Virus record (IMG/VR): IMGVR_UViG_3300020171_000030
Span: 1 to 60,523 of that record
DNA from: a virus
Reading direction: 5' to 3' (one strand)
Length of the DNA stretch: 60,523 nt
The position numbers and the translations under genes were made by a program. Below, in pieces: positions 9,198 to 16,745 of the stretch. The number at the start of each line of letters is the position of its first letter. Positions within the stretch are counted from its first letter, which is position 1. A model generated the notes under the pieces. The model was not told the origin of the DNA. It saw only the letters and a program-made list of their open reading frames with translations, and searched no databases.

Positions 9198-10090
9198 ACT
9201 AATTTTTTATATCTACTCCGGTTAACCATAAAAGTATATGCTTCCGGATAATCCATTTTCATAAACAACCAAGGCATGTTTACCCATTGAGCTAATTTAA
9301 TATACTTGTCGTCATTGTAATGGTCTTCATAACGCATACAGTATGGCCGCAACCACAACTTTTCTTTTATGGCTATATTTTTTAAGGTCCTGAATCTATA
9401 AAGATCTTCCTCAAATGTAGAATTGAACCCAACTAAAACATAAAATCTAAATGATTTAATTTTTGCTTTTTTTAAATTCAATATTCCTTTTTCAATTAAT
9501 AGTTGCTCTTGAATATTATCCCAGGCAAACCATAATTCAGATAATTTAGTTTTTTTTAATTCTTGAGCTATTTCATCGTCTAATAATCTTATATCTAATC
9601 CTTGGTTATATTCACCATAGATTTTTTCTTTTTGTAACTGATGTAATATTAAAATTAAATGAGGTTTAATTGCAGTAGCATTGTTATCAAGAAAAGTTAC
9701 TTTTTTTGATTTACCGTCCCAAATATCATATAAATCTGCTTCTATTCTTATAGGACCTTCTTTCTGTGGAACAATACAAAAAGGACATTTTCTAATACAA
9801 CCGCGAGTAGCAAACCCTAAATTTATATGAGGTTTAACTTTTTCTATTTCTTTAGGAAGTTTTTTATAAATATCATAACCAGAACCGCCGATTTCGGCTT
9901 TGCCTTCGAAGTCTCTACATTTATATTTATTTTTGGTAAAGATACAAGATACATAAGTTTTATCGCAAATAGAAGCCATAAGTTCATTATTCCAAATAAC
10001 TTCATCCTCATTATCTAAATGATATTTTTCTATCTTTTTAAGGGCGAAATTAGGTATTTTAGAATCTATATTAATTAGAAGAACTTTCAT
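9194..10090 (-). CDS. Radical SAM protein
   Basis: 298 aa. The motif RGCIRKCPFC (CxxxCxxC) is the 4Fe-4S/SAM signature, near residue 95. The N-terminal part (MKVLLINIDSKIPNF) resembles the Rossmann-like segment that precedes many B12-binding-type radical SAM enzymes. GLDIRLLDDEIA and a segment with FYVLVGFNSTFEED match the later strands of the barrel. Radical SAM enzymes use SAM to start radical chemistry on nucleic acids, proteins or cofactors; the substrate here cannot be told. It is not a QueE-type protein by length and motif. Unusual for a phage early operon outside the queuosine genes. Confidence 0.8.
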   Translation of the reverse strand: MKVLLINIDSKIPNFALKKIEKYHLDNEDEVIWNNELMASICDKTYVSCIFTKNKYKCRDFEGKAEIGGSGYDIYKKLPKEIEKVKPHINLGFATRGCIRKCPFCIVPQKEGPIRIEADLYDIWDGKSKKVTFLDNNATAIKPHLILILHQLQKEKIYGEYNQGLDIRLLDDEIAQELKKTKLSELWFAWDNIQEQLLIEKGILNLKKAKIKSFRFYVLVGFNSTFEEDLYRFRTLKNIAIKEKLWLRPYCMRYEDHYNDDKYIKLAQWVNMPWLFMKMDYPEAYTFMVNRSRYKKLV

Positions 10091-10382
10091 TTTCTTCCTC
10101 TATACTTTTTATCTTCGCGTCAAATACATCTATAACTCGCTTCACTGTTTCGTTTTGAAGCGCCTTTTGATGCAGATAAATCGGCGCGAGATGTTTCTGT
10201 TCTTCGGCTGTTAATGATTTCCAAATTTCATCCATAGGTTTTTCAAACTTGAGTTCAAAGTTTTGCTTTATTTTAGCCCAGCGCTTTTCGTCTTGTTTCA
10301 GTGTTGCTTCGTTATTAATAATGTAACGAAGTGCCTTGAGAAATCGATCGTAGGATTGCTTGAAGTCTTGGATATTATTCAT
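10071..10382 (-). CDS. Hypothetical helical protein
   Basis: 103 aa, charged and mostly helical (KALRYIINNEATLKQDEKRW). It overlaps the radical SAM gene by 20 bases and is the first gene after a 350-base non-coding stretch, so it probably heads this sub-operon. No recognised domain. Confidence 0.55.
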   Translation of the reverse strand: MNNIQDFKQSYDRFLKALRYIINNEATLKQDEKRWAKIKQNFELKFEKPMDEIWKSLTAEEQKHLAPIYLHQKALQNETVKRVIDVFDAKIKSIEEENESSSN

Positions 10383-10400
10383 TTTTGTGTTTCTAAAATA

Positions 10401-10555
10401 GCAACGGTTTGGCTACTGTTTTTGGTATAGATTTTTTAGTGCTGAACCGTTGCTGTTTTTTTGAAATTCTTCATTTTAGGCAGTTTTTTGTAACGGTTTA
10501 TTTTTTCAATTTTCCATAACTCGTTGCAATTACTCAATGTTGTAAAAACCGTTAC
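10401..10555. repeat. Two nested inverted-repeat pairs with AACGGTT core in a 350-base gene-free stretch
   Basis: In the gap 10383-10731, GCAACGGTTT (10401) pairs with AACCGTTGC (10445-10453), and GTAACGGTTTA (10490-10500) pairs with AAACCGTTAC (10546-10555). The same GTAACGGTTTATTT occurs again at 22825-22838. They may be operators of a phage regulator or hairpins in the leader of the 10382-8400 operon. I found no convincing -35/-10 pair and no open reading frame of note in the gap. Confidence 0.55.
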
Positions 10556-10731
10556 GTGCAAGCCAAAAAGGTATATGAAAGAATTATTTTAAAAAATATA
10601 TAAACATTAAAATAAAAATTAATGTATCATATCCCTGGTGAAACTTTCATAACAGTTTCTCCAAAATTTCCGTAAGTCATTGCAATATAACAAAGTCCTG
10701 TTTTTTAGACCAGCCAATAAGCGTTATGGCG

Positions 10732-11160
10732 TTACACGCTAATTTTGAACACGGCTTGCTTACCGCCAGAATGCTTACCAATAGAGATATTTTTATGAAG
10801 TTTAACAAGTAAAAGAATATATTTCTTGACCTTTTCGTACTTCCATCCTGTTAAATTTTCTATATCTTTGTATCGAAACATATTAATATCCGCTTCTTTT
10901 ATTTCTTGATAAAGATTTCTTGCTGTTTTATTTTTTATAATTATATCTGCTTTCTTTTCTATTTTGTTTTTTGCTATTTTTTTTAATCTACTAGATACTT
11001 TGAAATTTAAGTATTCATTTAAAGTAAAAGGATACTTACTTCGGCAGAACTGATGATAATGTCTCTCACAATATCCTTTGGCGTAATGCTTTCTTTTACA
11101 ACTAAGCACTAGGCATTTAACAAATACTTTTTTAAATTCTATTATCCATCCGCCACCCAT
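10732..11160 (-). CDS. Zinc finger plus winged-helix protein, paralogue of the primase-helicase C-terminus
   Basis: 142 aa, ATG directly after the primase stop. Residues 15-40 hold a Cys/His zinc knuckle (CLVLSCKRKHYAKGYCERHY). The C-terminal 50 residues (FRYKDIENLTGWKYEKVKKY ... GKHSGGKQAVFKIS) align with the last domain of the upstream primase-helicase (FKYKDVAEYVDWKVEKVKKW ... GSVGGRGKASTFKIS). This points to a duplicated winged-helix DNA-binding domain. A replication accessory or competitor for the same DNA site is inferred. Confidence 0.65.
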   Translation of the reverse strand: MGGGWIIEFKKVFVKCLVLSCKRKHYAKGYCERHYHQFCRSKYPFTLNEYLNFKVSSRLKKIAKNKIEKKADIIIKNKTARNLYQEIKEADINMFRYKDIENLTGWKYEKVKKYILLLVKLHKNISIGKHSGGKQAVFKISV

Positions 11161-13752
11161 TTAGTCCTCCAAGAGACCGTCTGGTGCATCTGCCGTAGTC
11201 GGGCTGATTGCTTTCCCGGACAAGGGGTCATAAAATAATTTAGTATCACATTTGAAATGTTCCCAAATATCCTCGATTTTAGGTAGGAAGCCTAGCGTAC
11301 TGCTCGACCATTCTAACCCTCTTTTCGATATCTTAAATGTGGAAGCCTTGCCTCTGCCGCCAACACTGCCTTTTTCTTCATATTCCAGTAGGTTGCCATG
11401 TACTAACACATATACCCATTTTTTTACTTTTTCTACCTTCCAGTCAACATATTCCGCGACATCCTTATACTTAAAGATAAACTCATGCGCTGGGTCTTCC
11501 TGTTCAAAATGAGATTTCATATTATTGATGGCCTTCCAAAGTTCTTCTGCTGAAGGCCCTATTTCATAGATGGTATAAGTTAATATCGACTCTGCAATGG
11601 TTTTGGCTACATAATAATCAGCTAGTGTAGAAATAAGGTGTATGGTGCCTTCCTTTGATTTTTCTTGTTTTCTATGAAATTGGTGCAGTAAGGTAACAAC
11701 TTCTATTAATACCCGAAAGCGTTCTCGGTCTCTTCTTATGCGTACCGGCTTATCCGGAAAGCTAGAAAATACCTCTTTGGCATAGGGAATAATTACTTTA
11801 TAATCAGGATTTAATAAACGCTGGATATTCTTCCATAAGTTCAATTCTTTCTCATCAATCTTGAAAGTTTCCCCCATTGCTTTACGCACTGTGATATCTC
11901 CGATTGCCTGGGTCAACTGTGGTGAGTCATCACTGAATACACTGAAGTTCCGCGTTTCGTTTTCATCGAACATATGCGATTTGGTAGTGGTGATAAGAAA
12001 ACCTACCGGACCTTTGACGCGTTTGGTTACAGTTTCCATGTCTCCGGTAGCTGGGTCTTTTATCGGCATCATCAAAATCAAGTCCCCTTCAGACTGAGCT
12101 GTTCTAATAGAGTAGTCAGCACTTTCTGAGCCTTGCAGTTCGTTGATATAGATAATTCTATGCTGCATCCCATCTTCAGGCAAATGGAAGAAAGCGTTTT
12201 GTGTAGCTCGCGTAATGAAATGGTAACCTTCTTCAGGGATAAGTCTTTGGACATTTGTGCAGGCAAAGGATTTACCACTTGACGCTTCTCCTTTCACTGT
12301 CATAGATAATGGTTCGCTGAGTATCCGTGATGTATAACAGAGGTATACCATTAGCCTTAATGTTTCTTCCCCCATAACTCCCATGCGGTTAGTAAGGTCG
12401 ATGATATGATAAAGAAGATTGGGAGTTGATTCAAGAAACTTAATCGCTTCATTTTTTTCTCCTTCGGTCATGATATAAAGTTGCTTCGGCGCAAGCAACT
12501 TATCATGTTCTTCTTTTTCTAGTTGTTTCTTGACTAAATCTTCTAGTTTAATTAGGTCGCTGTCTATTTCTTCATCCTTGGTTGCAGCAACAAAGCGTTT
12601 CCGGTTTGAGGCCATACTAAGGTTGATGATATCCTTATGAGCAATCTTCCCGGACTTAGATAATGTTAGAGATACTTTGAACTTTCCGGCTTTGGTAAAC
12701 TCAAAATTGGTCAACCGGTATTCATAATCTTTCTTTTTAAAAACCATCGCATCTGGATCTCTGAAAACCATAGTAATAATCCCAGCTTCAATTTGTTCCT
12801 TTCTGACTTGAGAACTGGTTAAAGGGCAAGTTTCTTTATCACAATAAGGTTGTATCAATGCATCGTCGCAGCCATAACTTTTATATCCGCCTTTAAATAC
12901 CGATTTAATAATTTGAGAAAGTTCTTTTTCAACTTGCTGTTTTGTTTTATCTGGCGGGAGTTCTTGTTTAGAATTCCAATTCTCTAATAAAGTTTCTATT
13001 TCATCACTTCCTAACCCACGTTCTTTAAAATGTATTGCAAGCCTGAAAGCAGCGTTATGTCTATGCCCTACATTAACTCCTTGTTTTATTTTTTCGATAC
13101 AAGGCAGTTCTTTGGAATAAACTTTATGTTCTTCAGATGTTTCAGTGATGATGATTTTCTTACGTGCTAATTTTCGCATAAACATCACTGCGGGGATAAT
13201 GCCTGAATCAGTGATTCTAATTTTATGGATATCTTTAACATCATCAATAATAATATTATTCTTATCATTGATGAACACTGTGCGTCCGTTCTTGACATCG
13301 CCGCCGAATAAAGGCAGGTTGATATAGTTCCCATACGGGGCGTTTTCGTTGATTTCATCCTGTTTAGGAAAAATCTCACAAATAATTCCTAATTCTTCTA
13401 AAATGCTTTCAAAAATGAGGCGCGGCTTTACCGCCTCGATTGGTTTATCGAAAAATAGCCAACCGTGTGTTCCTTTACTTTTACTGCGTTCTAACCAGAT
13501 TTTAAGATTAAGATTTTCGAGTCTTTGTTTTATAGTTAATGCTTTATCGAAATTATCTTCATCAAGATCGAAACAGATAAATTTAACCCATTGTTTATCA
13601 TAGATGGGATAAATACCGATTCGCTGTATCCCATCGAGATGGTCTTGATAAATTTTAGTCGTTAAAGTAGACTTCATACAAAAATTGTTCATCCCGAATG
13701 CATCTGCGCGCCCTGAAAATAATTTCATAAAAGCATTAAGATTTTGAGACAT
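11161..13752 (-). CDS. Primase-helicase with TOTE-type archaeo-eukaryotic primase domain
   Basis: 863 aa. Residues 10-165 match the TOTE-system AEP primase: LFSGRADAFG, HLDGIQRIGIYPI, catalytic FDLDED (Asp62, Asp64), KGTHGWLFF (His96), and a later FPKQDE and NYINLPLFGG. Residues 218-285 look like PriCT, followed by a Cys cluster (Cys295, 304, 309). The ATPase domain has Walker A GEASSGKS (488-495), and the putative Walker B reads RIIYINELQG with Asn where Asp is usual. A winged helix ends the protein. It should prime and unwind phage DNA. SD aaggagcc precedes the start. No polymerase gene is seen in the window. Confidence 0.85.
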   Translation of the reverse strand: MSQNLNAFMKLFSGRADAFGMNNFCMKSTLTTKIYQDHLDGIQRIGIYPIYDKQWVKFICFDLDEDNFDKALTIKQRLENLNLKIWLERSKSKGTHGWLFFDKPIEAVKPRLIFESILEELGIICEIFPKQDEINENAPYGNYINLPLFGGDVKNGRTVFINDKNNIIIDDVKDIHKIRITDSGIIPAVMFMRKLARKKIIITETSEEHKVYSKELPCIEKIKQGVNVGHRHNAAFRLAIHFKERGLGSDEIETLLENWNSKQELPPDKTKQQVEKELSQIIKSVFKGGYKSYGCDDALIQPYCDKETCPLTSSQVRKEQIEAGIITMVFRDPDAMVFKKKDYEYRLTNFEFTKAGKFKVSLTLSKSGKIAHKDIINLSMASNRKRFVAATKDEEIDSDLIKLEDLVKKQLEKEEHDKLLAPKQLYIMTEGEKNEAIKFLESTPNLLYHIIDLTNRMGVMGEETLRLMVYLCYTSRILSEPLSMTVKGEASSGKSFACTNVQRLIPEEGYHFITRATQNAFFHLPEDGMQHRIIYINELQGSESADYSIRTAQSEGDLILMMPIKDPATGDMETVTKRVKGPVGFLITTTKSHMFDENETRNFSVFSDDSPQLTQAIGDITVRKAMGETFKIDEKELNLWKNIQRLLNPDYKVIIPYAKEVFSSFPDKPVRIRRDRERFRVLIEVVTLLHQFHRKQEKSKEGTIHLISTLADYYVAKTIAESILTYTIYEIGPSAEELWKAINNMKSHFEQEDPAHEFIFKYKDVAEYVDWKVEKVKKWVYVLVHGNLLEYEEKGSVGGRGKASTFKISKRGLEWSSSTLGFLPKIEDIWEHFKCDTKLFYDPLSGKAISPTTADAPDGLLED

Positions 13753-13779
13753 AACAGGCTCCTTATTTATTAAGATAAC

Positions 13780-13863
13780 TTAATTCATCACCCATACCAC
13801 TCCCACACAATAGTAGACCTCATACATCATAGCCATCATCTTATCCCATTCATTCTTATTCAT
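13780..13863 (-). CDS. Very small hypothetical peptide
   Basis: 27 aa, starting MNKNEWDKMMAMMYEVYYC. The ATG overlaps the stop of the upstream gene by four bases (ATGA), and the gap to the next gene holds that gene's SD. The coupling supports translation, but the peptide is too short for a family call. Confidence 0.4.
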   Translation of the reverse strand: MNKNEWDKMMAMMYEVYYCVGVVWVMN

Positions 13864-14321
13864 CTCTTCTCCACATTCGGTATCCTCTGCTCATATATAG
13901 TATTAAGTTGAGAGATGGCATCATCCACTTTTCTTTCACCATAGGAAGTCCAGAGGATATTTATTTCTTTCTTCTTCCCCGTTAAATATAGTTTAAGTAG
14001 ATTGGTTAATACTTCCCTCACCTTCTCATCCCTCGATTTCTGGGGTTCTTCGGACACTTGGGATTGCTTCATCATCGCCAATTTGCAGAGGTGCAAGGCT
14101 TCGTTGAAATTGTCAATTCTACAACCACAATATGATGCTGGTTCAGCTACCATATCACAATTACAAAACTTTTTCTCTCTTTCCTCTGGCATCCCCTTTA
14201 CATTGAGGTATTGCTGGGCGAGGTCAATAAGTAATTTTATTTCTTTCACTCTCATTCTTGCACTACTGTCATACCACTTTTGAACTTGTTCCACCGCCTC
14301 TTTTATCCCTTGCTCATTCAT
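13860..14321 (-). CDS. Hypothetical protein
   Basis: 153 aa, helical, with a small Cys cluster (FCNCDMVAEPASYCGC) at about residues 52-67 that may bind metal. It lies in a tightly coupled series (four-base overlaps on both sides) upstream of the primase-helicase. No recognised family. Confidence 0.6.
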   Translation of the reverse strand: MNEQGIKEAVEQVQKWYDSSARMRVKEIKLLIDLAQQYLNVKGMPEEREKKFCNCDMVAEPASYCGCRIDNFNEALHLCKLAMMKQSQVSEEPQKSRDEKVREVLTNLLKLYLTGKKKEINILWTSYGERKVDDAISQLNTIYEQRIPNVEKR

Positions 14322-14506
14322 TTTCCGCCTCCGAGTTCTTCTATGGTGATGCAGACTTCCGTATCAGCAAATCCCAATTCATATTCTCTGTTCTCTGGGA
14401 TAACTAATTCTTTAAAACCACCAGCAGGATGTTCCTTTTTCTTAAAATTATATTCCCATTCGTGATTAACCCAAACAACAAACCTTTTCCTCCTACCCTT
14501 TGCCAT
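14318..14506 (-). CDS. Hypothetical small protein
   Basis: 62 aa with a basic start (MAKGRRKRFVVWVNHEWEYN), then beta-rich with ENREYELGFADTEVCI. Its SD (ggaggg) overlaps the end of the gene before it and its stop overlaps the next start. Function unknown. Confidence 0.55.
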   Translation of the reverse strand: MAKGRRKRFVVWVNHEWEYNFKKKEHPAGGFKELVIPENREYELGFADTEVCITIEELGGGK

Positions 14507-14508
14507 TT

Positions 14509-14676
14509 TTAACCCTCCTGTGAGTGTTCGTCCTTTGTTGCCAAGTTTTCTGGCTTATAATCTTCACAATTTAGATATGGATAACCAGGACATCTCCTAA
14601 GCACATTAACCCCTAAGTTACATTCTAACTGATATCCATCACGATTATGCACTTGCCATACACATCTTTCTTTCAC
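14509..14676 (-). CDS. Small protein with GTG start
   Basis: 55 aa, beginning MKERCVWQVHNRDGYQLECN. The GTG overlaps the stop of the upstream gene (GTGA) and is preceded by the strong SD ggagggg, which decides the start. Four Cys residues (CVWQ, LECN, RRCPGYPYLNCED) suggest a metal site of the kind seen in short phage proteins with C.YPYLNC endings. Confidence 0.55.
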   Translation of the reverse strand: MKERCVWQVHNRDGYQLECNLGVNVLRRCPGYPYLNCEDYKPENLATKDEHSQEG

Positions 14677-14691
14677 TTCTTCCCCTCCTGT
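14668..14691. repeat. 24-bp direct repeat at gene junctions (copies 14668-14691 and 14856-14879)
   Basis: The two copies are identical (plus strand: TTCTTTCACTTCTTCCCC then TCCTGT). On the coding minus strand each copy encodes the last residues QEGKK plus stop of one gene, and at the same time the SD and GTG start of the next. Repeated junctions of this kind could allow gene cassettes to be gained or lost by recombination. Confidence 0.75.
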
Positions 14692-14864
14692 AAATTTGGG
14701 TTTAAATATTCATCTTTATAAGCAGGGTCATAATTCCAAACCTTTTCAACATTGATTTTTGTTTCCTTGAGAGGCGTTTCACTTGTTCCTAAAACCTCTC
14801 GTCCATTTTTCCACCAAGCAAATGCGGTAAGACCATCAATAAAACCTTGTTTATATTCTTTCAC
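14673..14864 (-). CDS. Hypothetical small protein with GTG start
   Basis: 63 aa, GTG start in a GTGA overlap. The N-terminus MKEYKQGFIDGLTAFAWWKN is of a type common in phage small proteins. The end reads NLQEGKK, and the codons for QEGKK also form the SD of the next gene. The same 24-base junction occurs in front of this gene (see the repeat entry). Confidence 0.55.
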   Translation of the reverse strand: MKEYKQGFIDGLTAFAWWKNGREVLGTSETPLKETKINVEKVWNYDPAYKDEYLNPNLQEGKK

Positions 14865-14905
14865 TTCTTCCCCTCCTGTTCAAAAAGGTTGGCAATCTCT
14901 CTCAC
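14861..14905 (-). CDS. 14-residue peptide between two small genes, possible gene remnant
   Basis: GTG start in a GTGA overlap with the upstream stop; the peptide reads MREIANLFEQEGKK and its stop overlaps the next GTG. Its last five residues are the same as those of the following 63-aa protein and share its DNA. It may be a leader or what is left of a cassette gene after an internal deletion. Confidence 0.3.
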   Translation of the reverse strand: MREIANLFEQEGKK

Positions 14906-15093
14906 ATTCCCCCCTTATCCCATTCATTAAGAAAAGATTGTCTTACTTCTGGACTTCCAGCAATTTTTGAGGCTAACTTTCTTATCACTTTCTCGTCTTT
15001 TGGACTAATGATATAAAATAATTTTGCCCAACTCTTTTCTAAAAGAAAAAAATTAATAATAATATCAGTAATAGACTTCACTATTTCCTTCAT
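14902..15093 (-). CDS. Hypothetical small protein
   Basis: 63 aa. Hydrophobic amphipathic start (IVKSITDIIINFFLLEKSWA) and a basic middle. SD ggagggg lies six bases before the ATG and overlaps the junction repeat. No family recognised. Confidence 0.5.
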   Translation of the reverse strand: MKEIVKSITDIIINFFLLEKSWAKLFYIISPKDEKVIRKLASKIAGSPEVRQSFLNEWDKGGM

Positions 15094-15098
15094 CTCCC

Positions 15099-15119
15099 CT
15101 CCTTTTTTACCCCTGGGCT
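15099..15119. repeat. 21-bp direct repeat at gene ends (copies 15099-15119 and 15938-15958; diverged third copy near 15395-15415)
   Basis: The shared sequence encodes, on the minus strand, the C-terminal residues AQG, a TAA stop and the AAGGAGG SD of the following gene. A third copy with one change (TTTACCCTTGGGCTGATGGC) ends the 17-codon remnant at 15397-15450. Three different genes therefore finish with the same end cassette. Confidence 0.7.
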
Positions 15120-15373
15120 ATGGCGGATTCTAAAATTTGTTCTATGGGAGACTTTGTTTCTTCTCCCGTGGTAGTTAATTCATATCCACTCTCTACACAT
15201 AAAAATCTTCCCGTAATCTGTGCTGCATTTACAAATTTAGTTAGTTTCTTTCGGGCTTCTTTTTGGCTTCTTCCCTTAAAAACATAATCGGTTCTTTTCC
15301 ACGGAGAAAAAAGAAAAGATTGGTCTCTTAAACTTCGTTGCCACCACATATAATATGTTTTAAATTTATTCAT
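15107..15373 (-). CDS. Hypothetical protein
   Basis: 88 aa, basic and aromatic at the start (MNKFKTYYMWWQRSLRDQSF), with a middle (GRSQKEARKKLTKFV) that resembles short phage helical proteins. It ends ESAIAQG, the same end cassette as the methyltransferase at 15946. SD agaggt is present. Function unknown. Confidence 0.5.
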   Translation of the reverse strand: MNKFKTYYMWWQRSLRDQSFLFSPWKRTDYVFKGRSQKEARKKLTKFVNAAQITGRFLCVESGYELTTTGEETKSPIEQILESAIAQG

Positions 15374-15396
15374 TTTAACCTCTCTTTGTGGTATCT

Positions 15397-15450
15397 TTAC
15401 CCTTGGGCTGATGGCAGTTGGTCTGCAATATTCTCACCATTGAACCTCAT
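15397..15450 (-). pseudogene. 17-residue remnant that shares both flanks with the methyltransferase gene
   Basis: The open frame reads MRFNGENIADQLPSAQG. Its end (PSAQG plus stop) equals that of the methyltransferase at 15946-16485, and the 31-bp repeat just upstream equals the sequence just upstream of that gene. The simplest reading is a second copy of the unit from which nearly the whole methyltransferase was deleted. No SD is seen. Confidence 0.4.
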
Positions 15451-15463
15451 ATTTGGCTACCAC

Positions 15464-15494
15464 GCCACACCAGCCCAGAGGGTTATTTTCTTTT
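15464..15494. repeat. 31-bp exact direct repeat (copies 15464-15494 and 16501-16531)
   Basis: Both copies begin GCCACACCAGCCCAGAGGG and continue TTATTTTCTTTT. On the minus strand each covers the C-terminal LKRK codons and stop of a small gene (15483 and 16520) and the spacer that follows. The 1037-base spacing brackets one methyltransferase unit, which suggests duplication or recombination at this site. Confidence 0.8.
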
Positions 15495-15659
15495 TAGTTG
15501 ATAAAATTTATCTTTACTCGGCACTTTCTCCATTATCCAGTCGGCGGCGGCTTGGGATAAAATTCTTAGTAATGCTTTAGAATATTTAGATGTCTCTATG
15601 TCTATATATTTATAACAAATCTTCTCAATCTCCGCCGCTATCTTTGATTTTGTGTCCAT
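15483..15659 (-). CDS. Hypothetical small protein
   Basis: 58 aa beginning MDTKSKIAAEIEKICYKYID, helical, ending KDKFYQLKRK. This ending parallels DRFYMLKRK of the protein at 16520, and the two share the 31-bp repeat. SD aaggat lies seven bases before the ATG. Function unknown. Confidence 0.55.
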   Translation of the reverse strand: MDTKSKIAAEIEKICYKYIDIETSKYSKALLRILSQAAADWIMEKVPSKDKFYQLKRK

Positions 15660-15664
15660 TAGTT

Positions 15665-15733
15665 TTATCCTTTTCTTATAATAAATTCTCCATAAATATA
15701 TTTTGTAGTTTTAACTCCTATTATTTTTCTCAT
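15665..15733 (-). CDS. 22-residue peptide with strong SD
   Basis: The frame reads MRKIIGVKTTKYIYGEFIIR then KG. A strong SD (gggaggt) lies seven bases before the ATG, and the next gene starts six bases after its stop. It fits the tight packing of the operon, but length prevents any functional call. Confidence 0.4.
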   Translation of the reverse strand: MRKIIGVKTTKYIYGEFIIRKG

Positions 15734-15750
15734 TTAATTACCTCCCAGTT

Positions 15751-15927
15751 TTATTCGTTGTCGTCAGGTTTTCCGTCTTCGTATGTATAACAAGTCGGCG
15801 TATTATTTGTCGAAGCGTCAATTTCTGTTTCATCATTGCTACATTGAAAACGATTTACACCTTCTTTTTCCCCTTTATCTTGGTTATAAATACAATCTGT
15901 CATATTACAGGTTATTATTTTATTCAT
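15751..15927 (-). CDS. Small Cys-containing protein, putative zinc binding
   Basis: 58 aa beginning MNKIITCNMTDCIYNQDKGE, with Cys pairs at CNMTDC and further Cys in FQCS and PTCYTYED. The layout resembles small phage proteins with four spaced Cys. SD ggaggag precedes the start and overlaps the 21-bp end repeat. Confidence 0.55.
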   Translation of the reverse strand: MNKIITCNMTDCIYNQDKGEKEGVNRFQCSNDETEIDASTNNTPTCYTYEDGKPDDNE

Positions 15928-15945
15928 TCTTCACCTCCTCCTTTT

Positions 15946-16485
15946 TTACCCCTGGGCTGATGGCAGGGATAAATCCACAAAATTTAATTGATTGGGTAAA
16001 TTTAATTTCCAACAAAACCAAGCAACCTGAAACCAAGCACCTGATCCTTTACCTGATGGAGTAATGAAATTTATTCTTTTATTTGGAATAATTAACTCTA
16101 TACCGTATCTTTTATATAACGAACCTCTCTTTTTCCCTTCAAGTGCAGTTAAAGGTAAAAGAAAAGCAAATGGACTATTTAATTTATAAGCTCTCGCTAA
16201 AAATTTATCTTTGAGAGAATAAGGTGGATTTGTAATTATACAATCATAAGGAAAAGACATTGAATCTGTAAGAAAGTCAAGCCGATGTCCATATTTTCCA
16301 TTTATATCTGTTCCTAAAACCTTAAATCCTGCTTCTTCTAAAAATGTATATAAGTTGCCATTCCCCCAAGCACACTCCCATATTTGCCAATCTTTTTTAA
16401 GATAGGGCAATAGTATATCAAGTGCTTCTTTGGGTGTTTGAAAATTGTCAGGACGACCATTACTTTGTATATTAAGTTTTTTCAT
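15946..16485 (-). CDS. Phage adenine-N6 methyltransferase
   Basis: 179 aa. The SAM-binding motif reads WECAWGNGNLYTFLEEAGF (about residues 36-54), VLGTDIN is the acidic loop, and the catalytic motif is TNPPYS near residue 86, typical of amino-methyltransferases acting on adenine. FLLPLTALEGKKR and the length match small phage methyltransferases, which protect phage DNA or change regulation. It lacks an obvious target recognition domain. The end PSAQG is the repeated end cassette. It could alternatively modify RNA. Confidence 0.75.
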   Translation of the reverse strand: MKKLNIQSNGRPDNFQTPKEALDILLPYLKKDWQIWECAWGNGNLYTFLEEAGFKVLGTDINGKYGHRLDFLTDSMSFPYDCIITNPPYSLKDKFLARAYKLNSPFAFLLPLTALEGKKRGSLYKRYGIELIIPNKRINFITPSGKGSGAWFQVAWFCWKLNLPNQLNFVDLSLPSAQG

Positions 16486-16519
16486 CCTTATCCTTTCCGA
16501 GCCACACCAGCCCAGAGGG

Positions 16520-16732
16520 TTATTTTCTTTTCAACATATAAAACCTATCCTTCCAATCCTGGTCTTCAAGTTTTCTGCGACAAGAACAGCCGTGGTCTGA
16601 GCCACAATATCCACAAACTTTAATCTTCTTAAGTTTATTCTTTTCCATATTATAATCCTCATATACCTGTGGCAGTTCTAATGCTAAACTTATACTATCT
16701 ATTTTATCTAAATCGTTCATTTTATTTATCAT
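16520..16732 (-). CDS. Small zinc-ribbon protein
   Basis: About 70 aa from the ATG at 16732 (MINKMNDLDKID). The frame stays open to 16834, but that part overlaps the RNA fold at 16746-16895 and is unlikely to be coding. The C-terminal half has CGYCGSDHGCSCRRK, a zinc site, and ends DRFYMLKRK like the protein at 15483. No good SD; the start is uncertain (16750, 16732 or 16720). Confidence 0.5.
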   Translation of the reverse strand: MINKMNDLDKIDSISLALELPQVYEDYNMEKNKLKKIKVCGYCGSDHGCSCRRKLEDQDWKDRFYMLKRK

Positions 16733-16745
16733 ATCTGTTATTATC

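Noticed and set aside
14668-16531. CRISPR array
   Set aside because: Repeats are at gene junctions, differ from each other and have no regular spacers.
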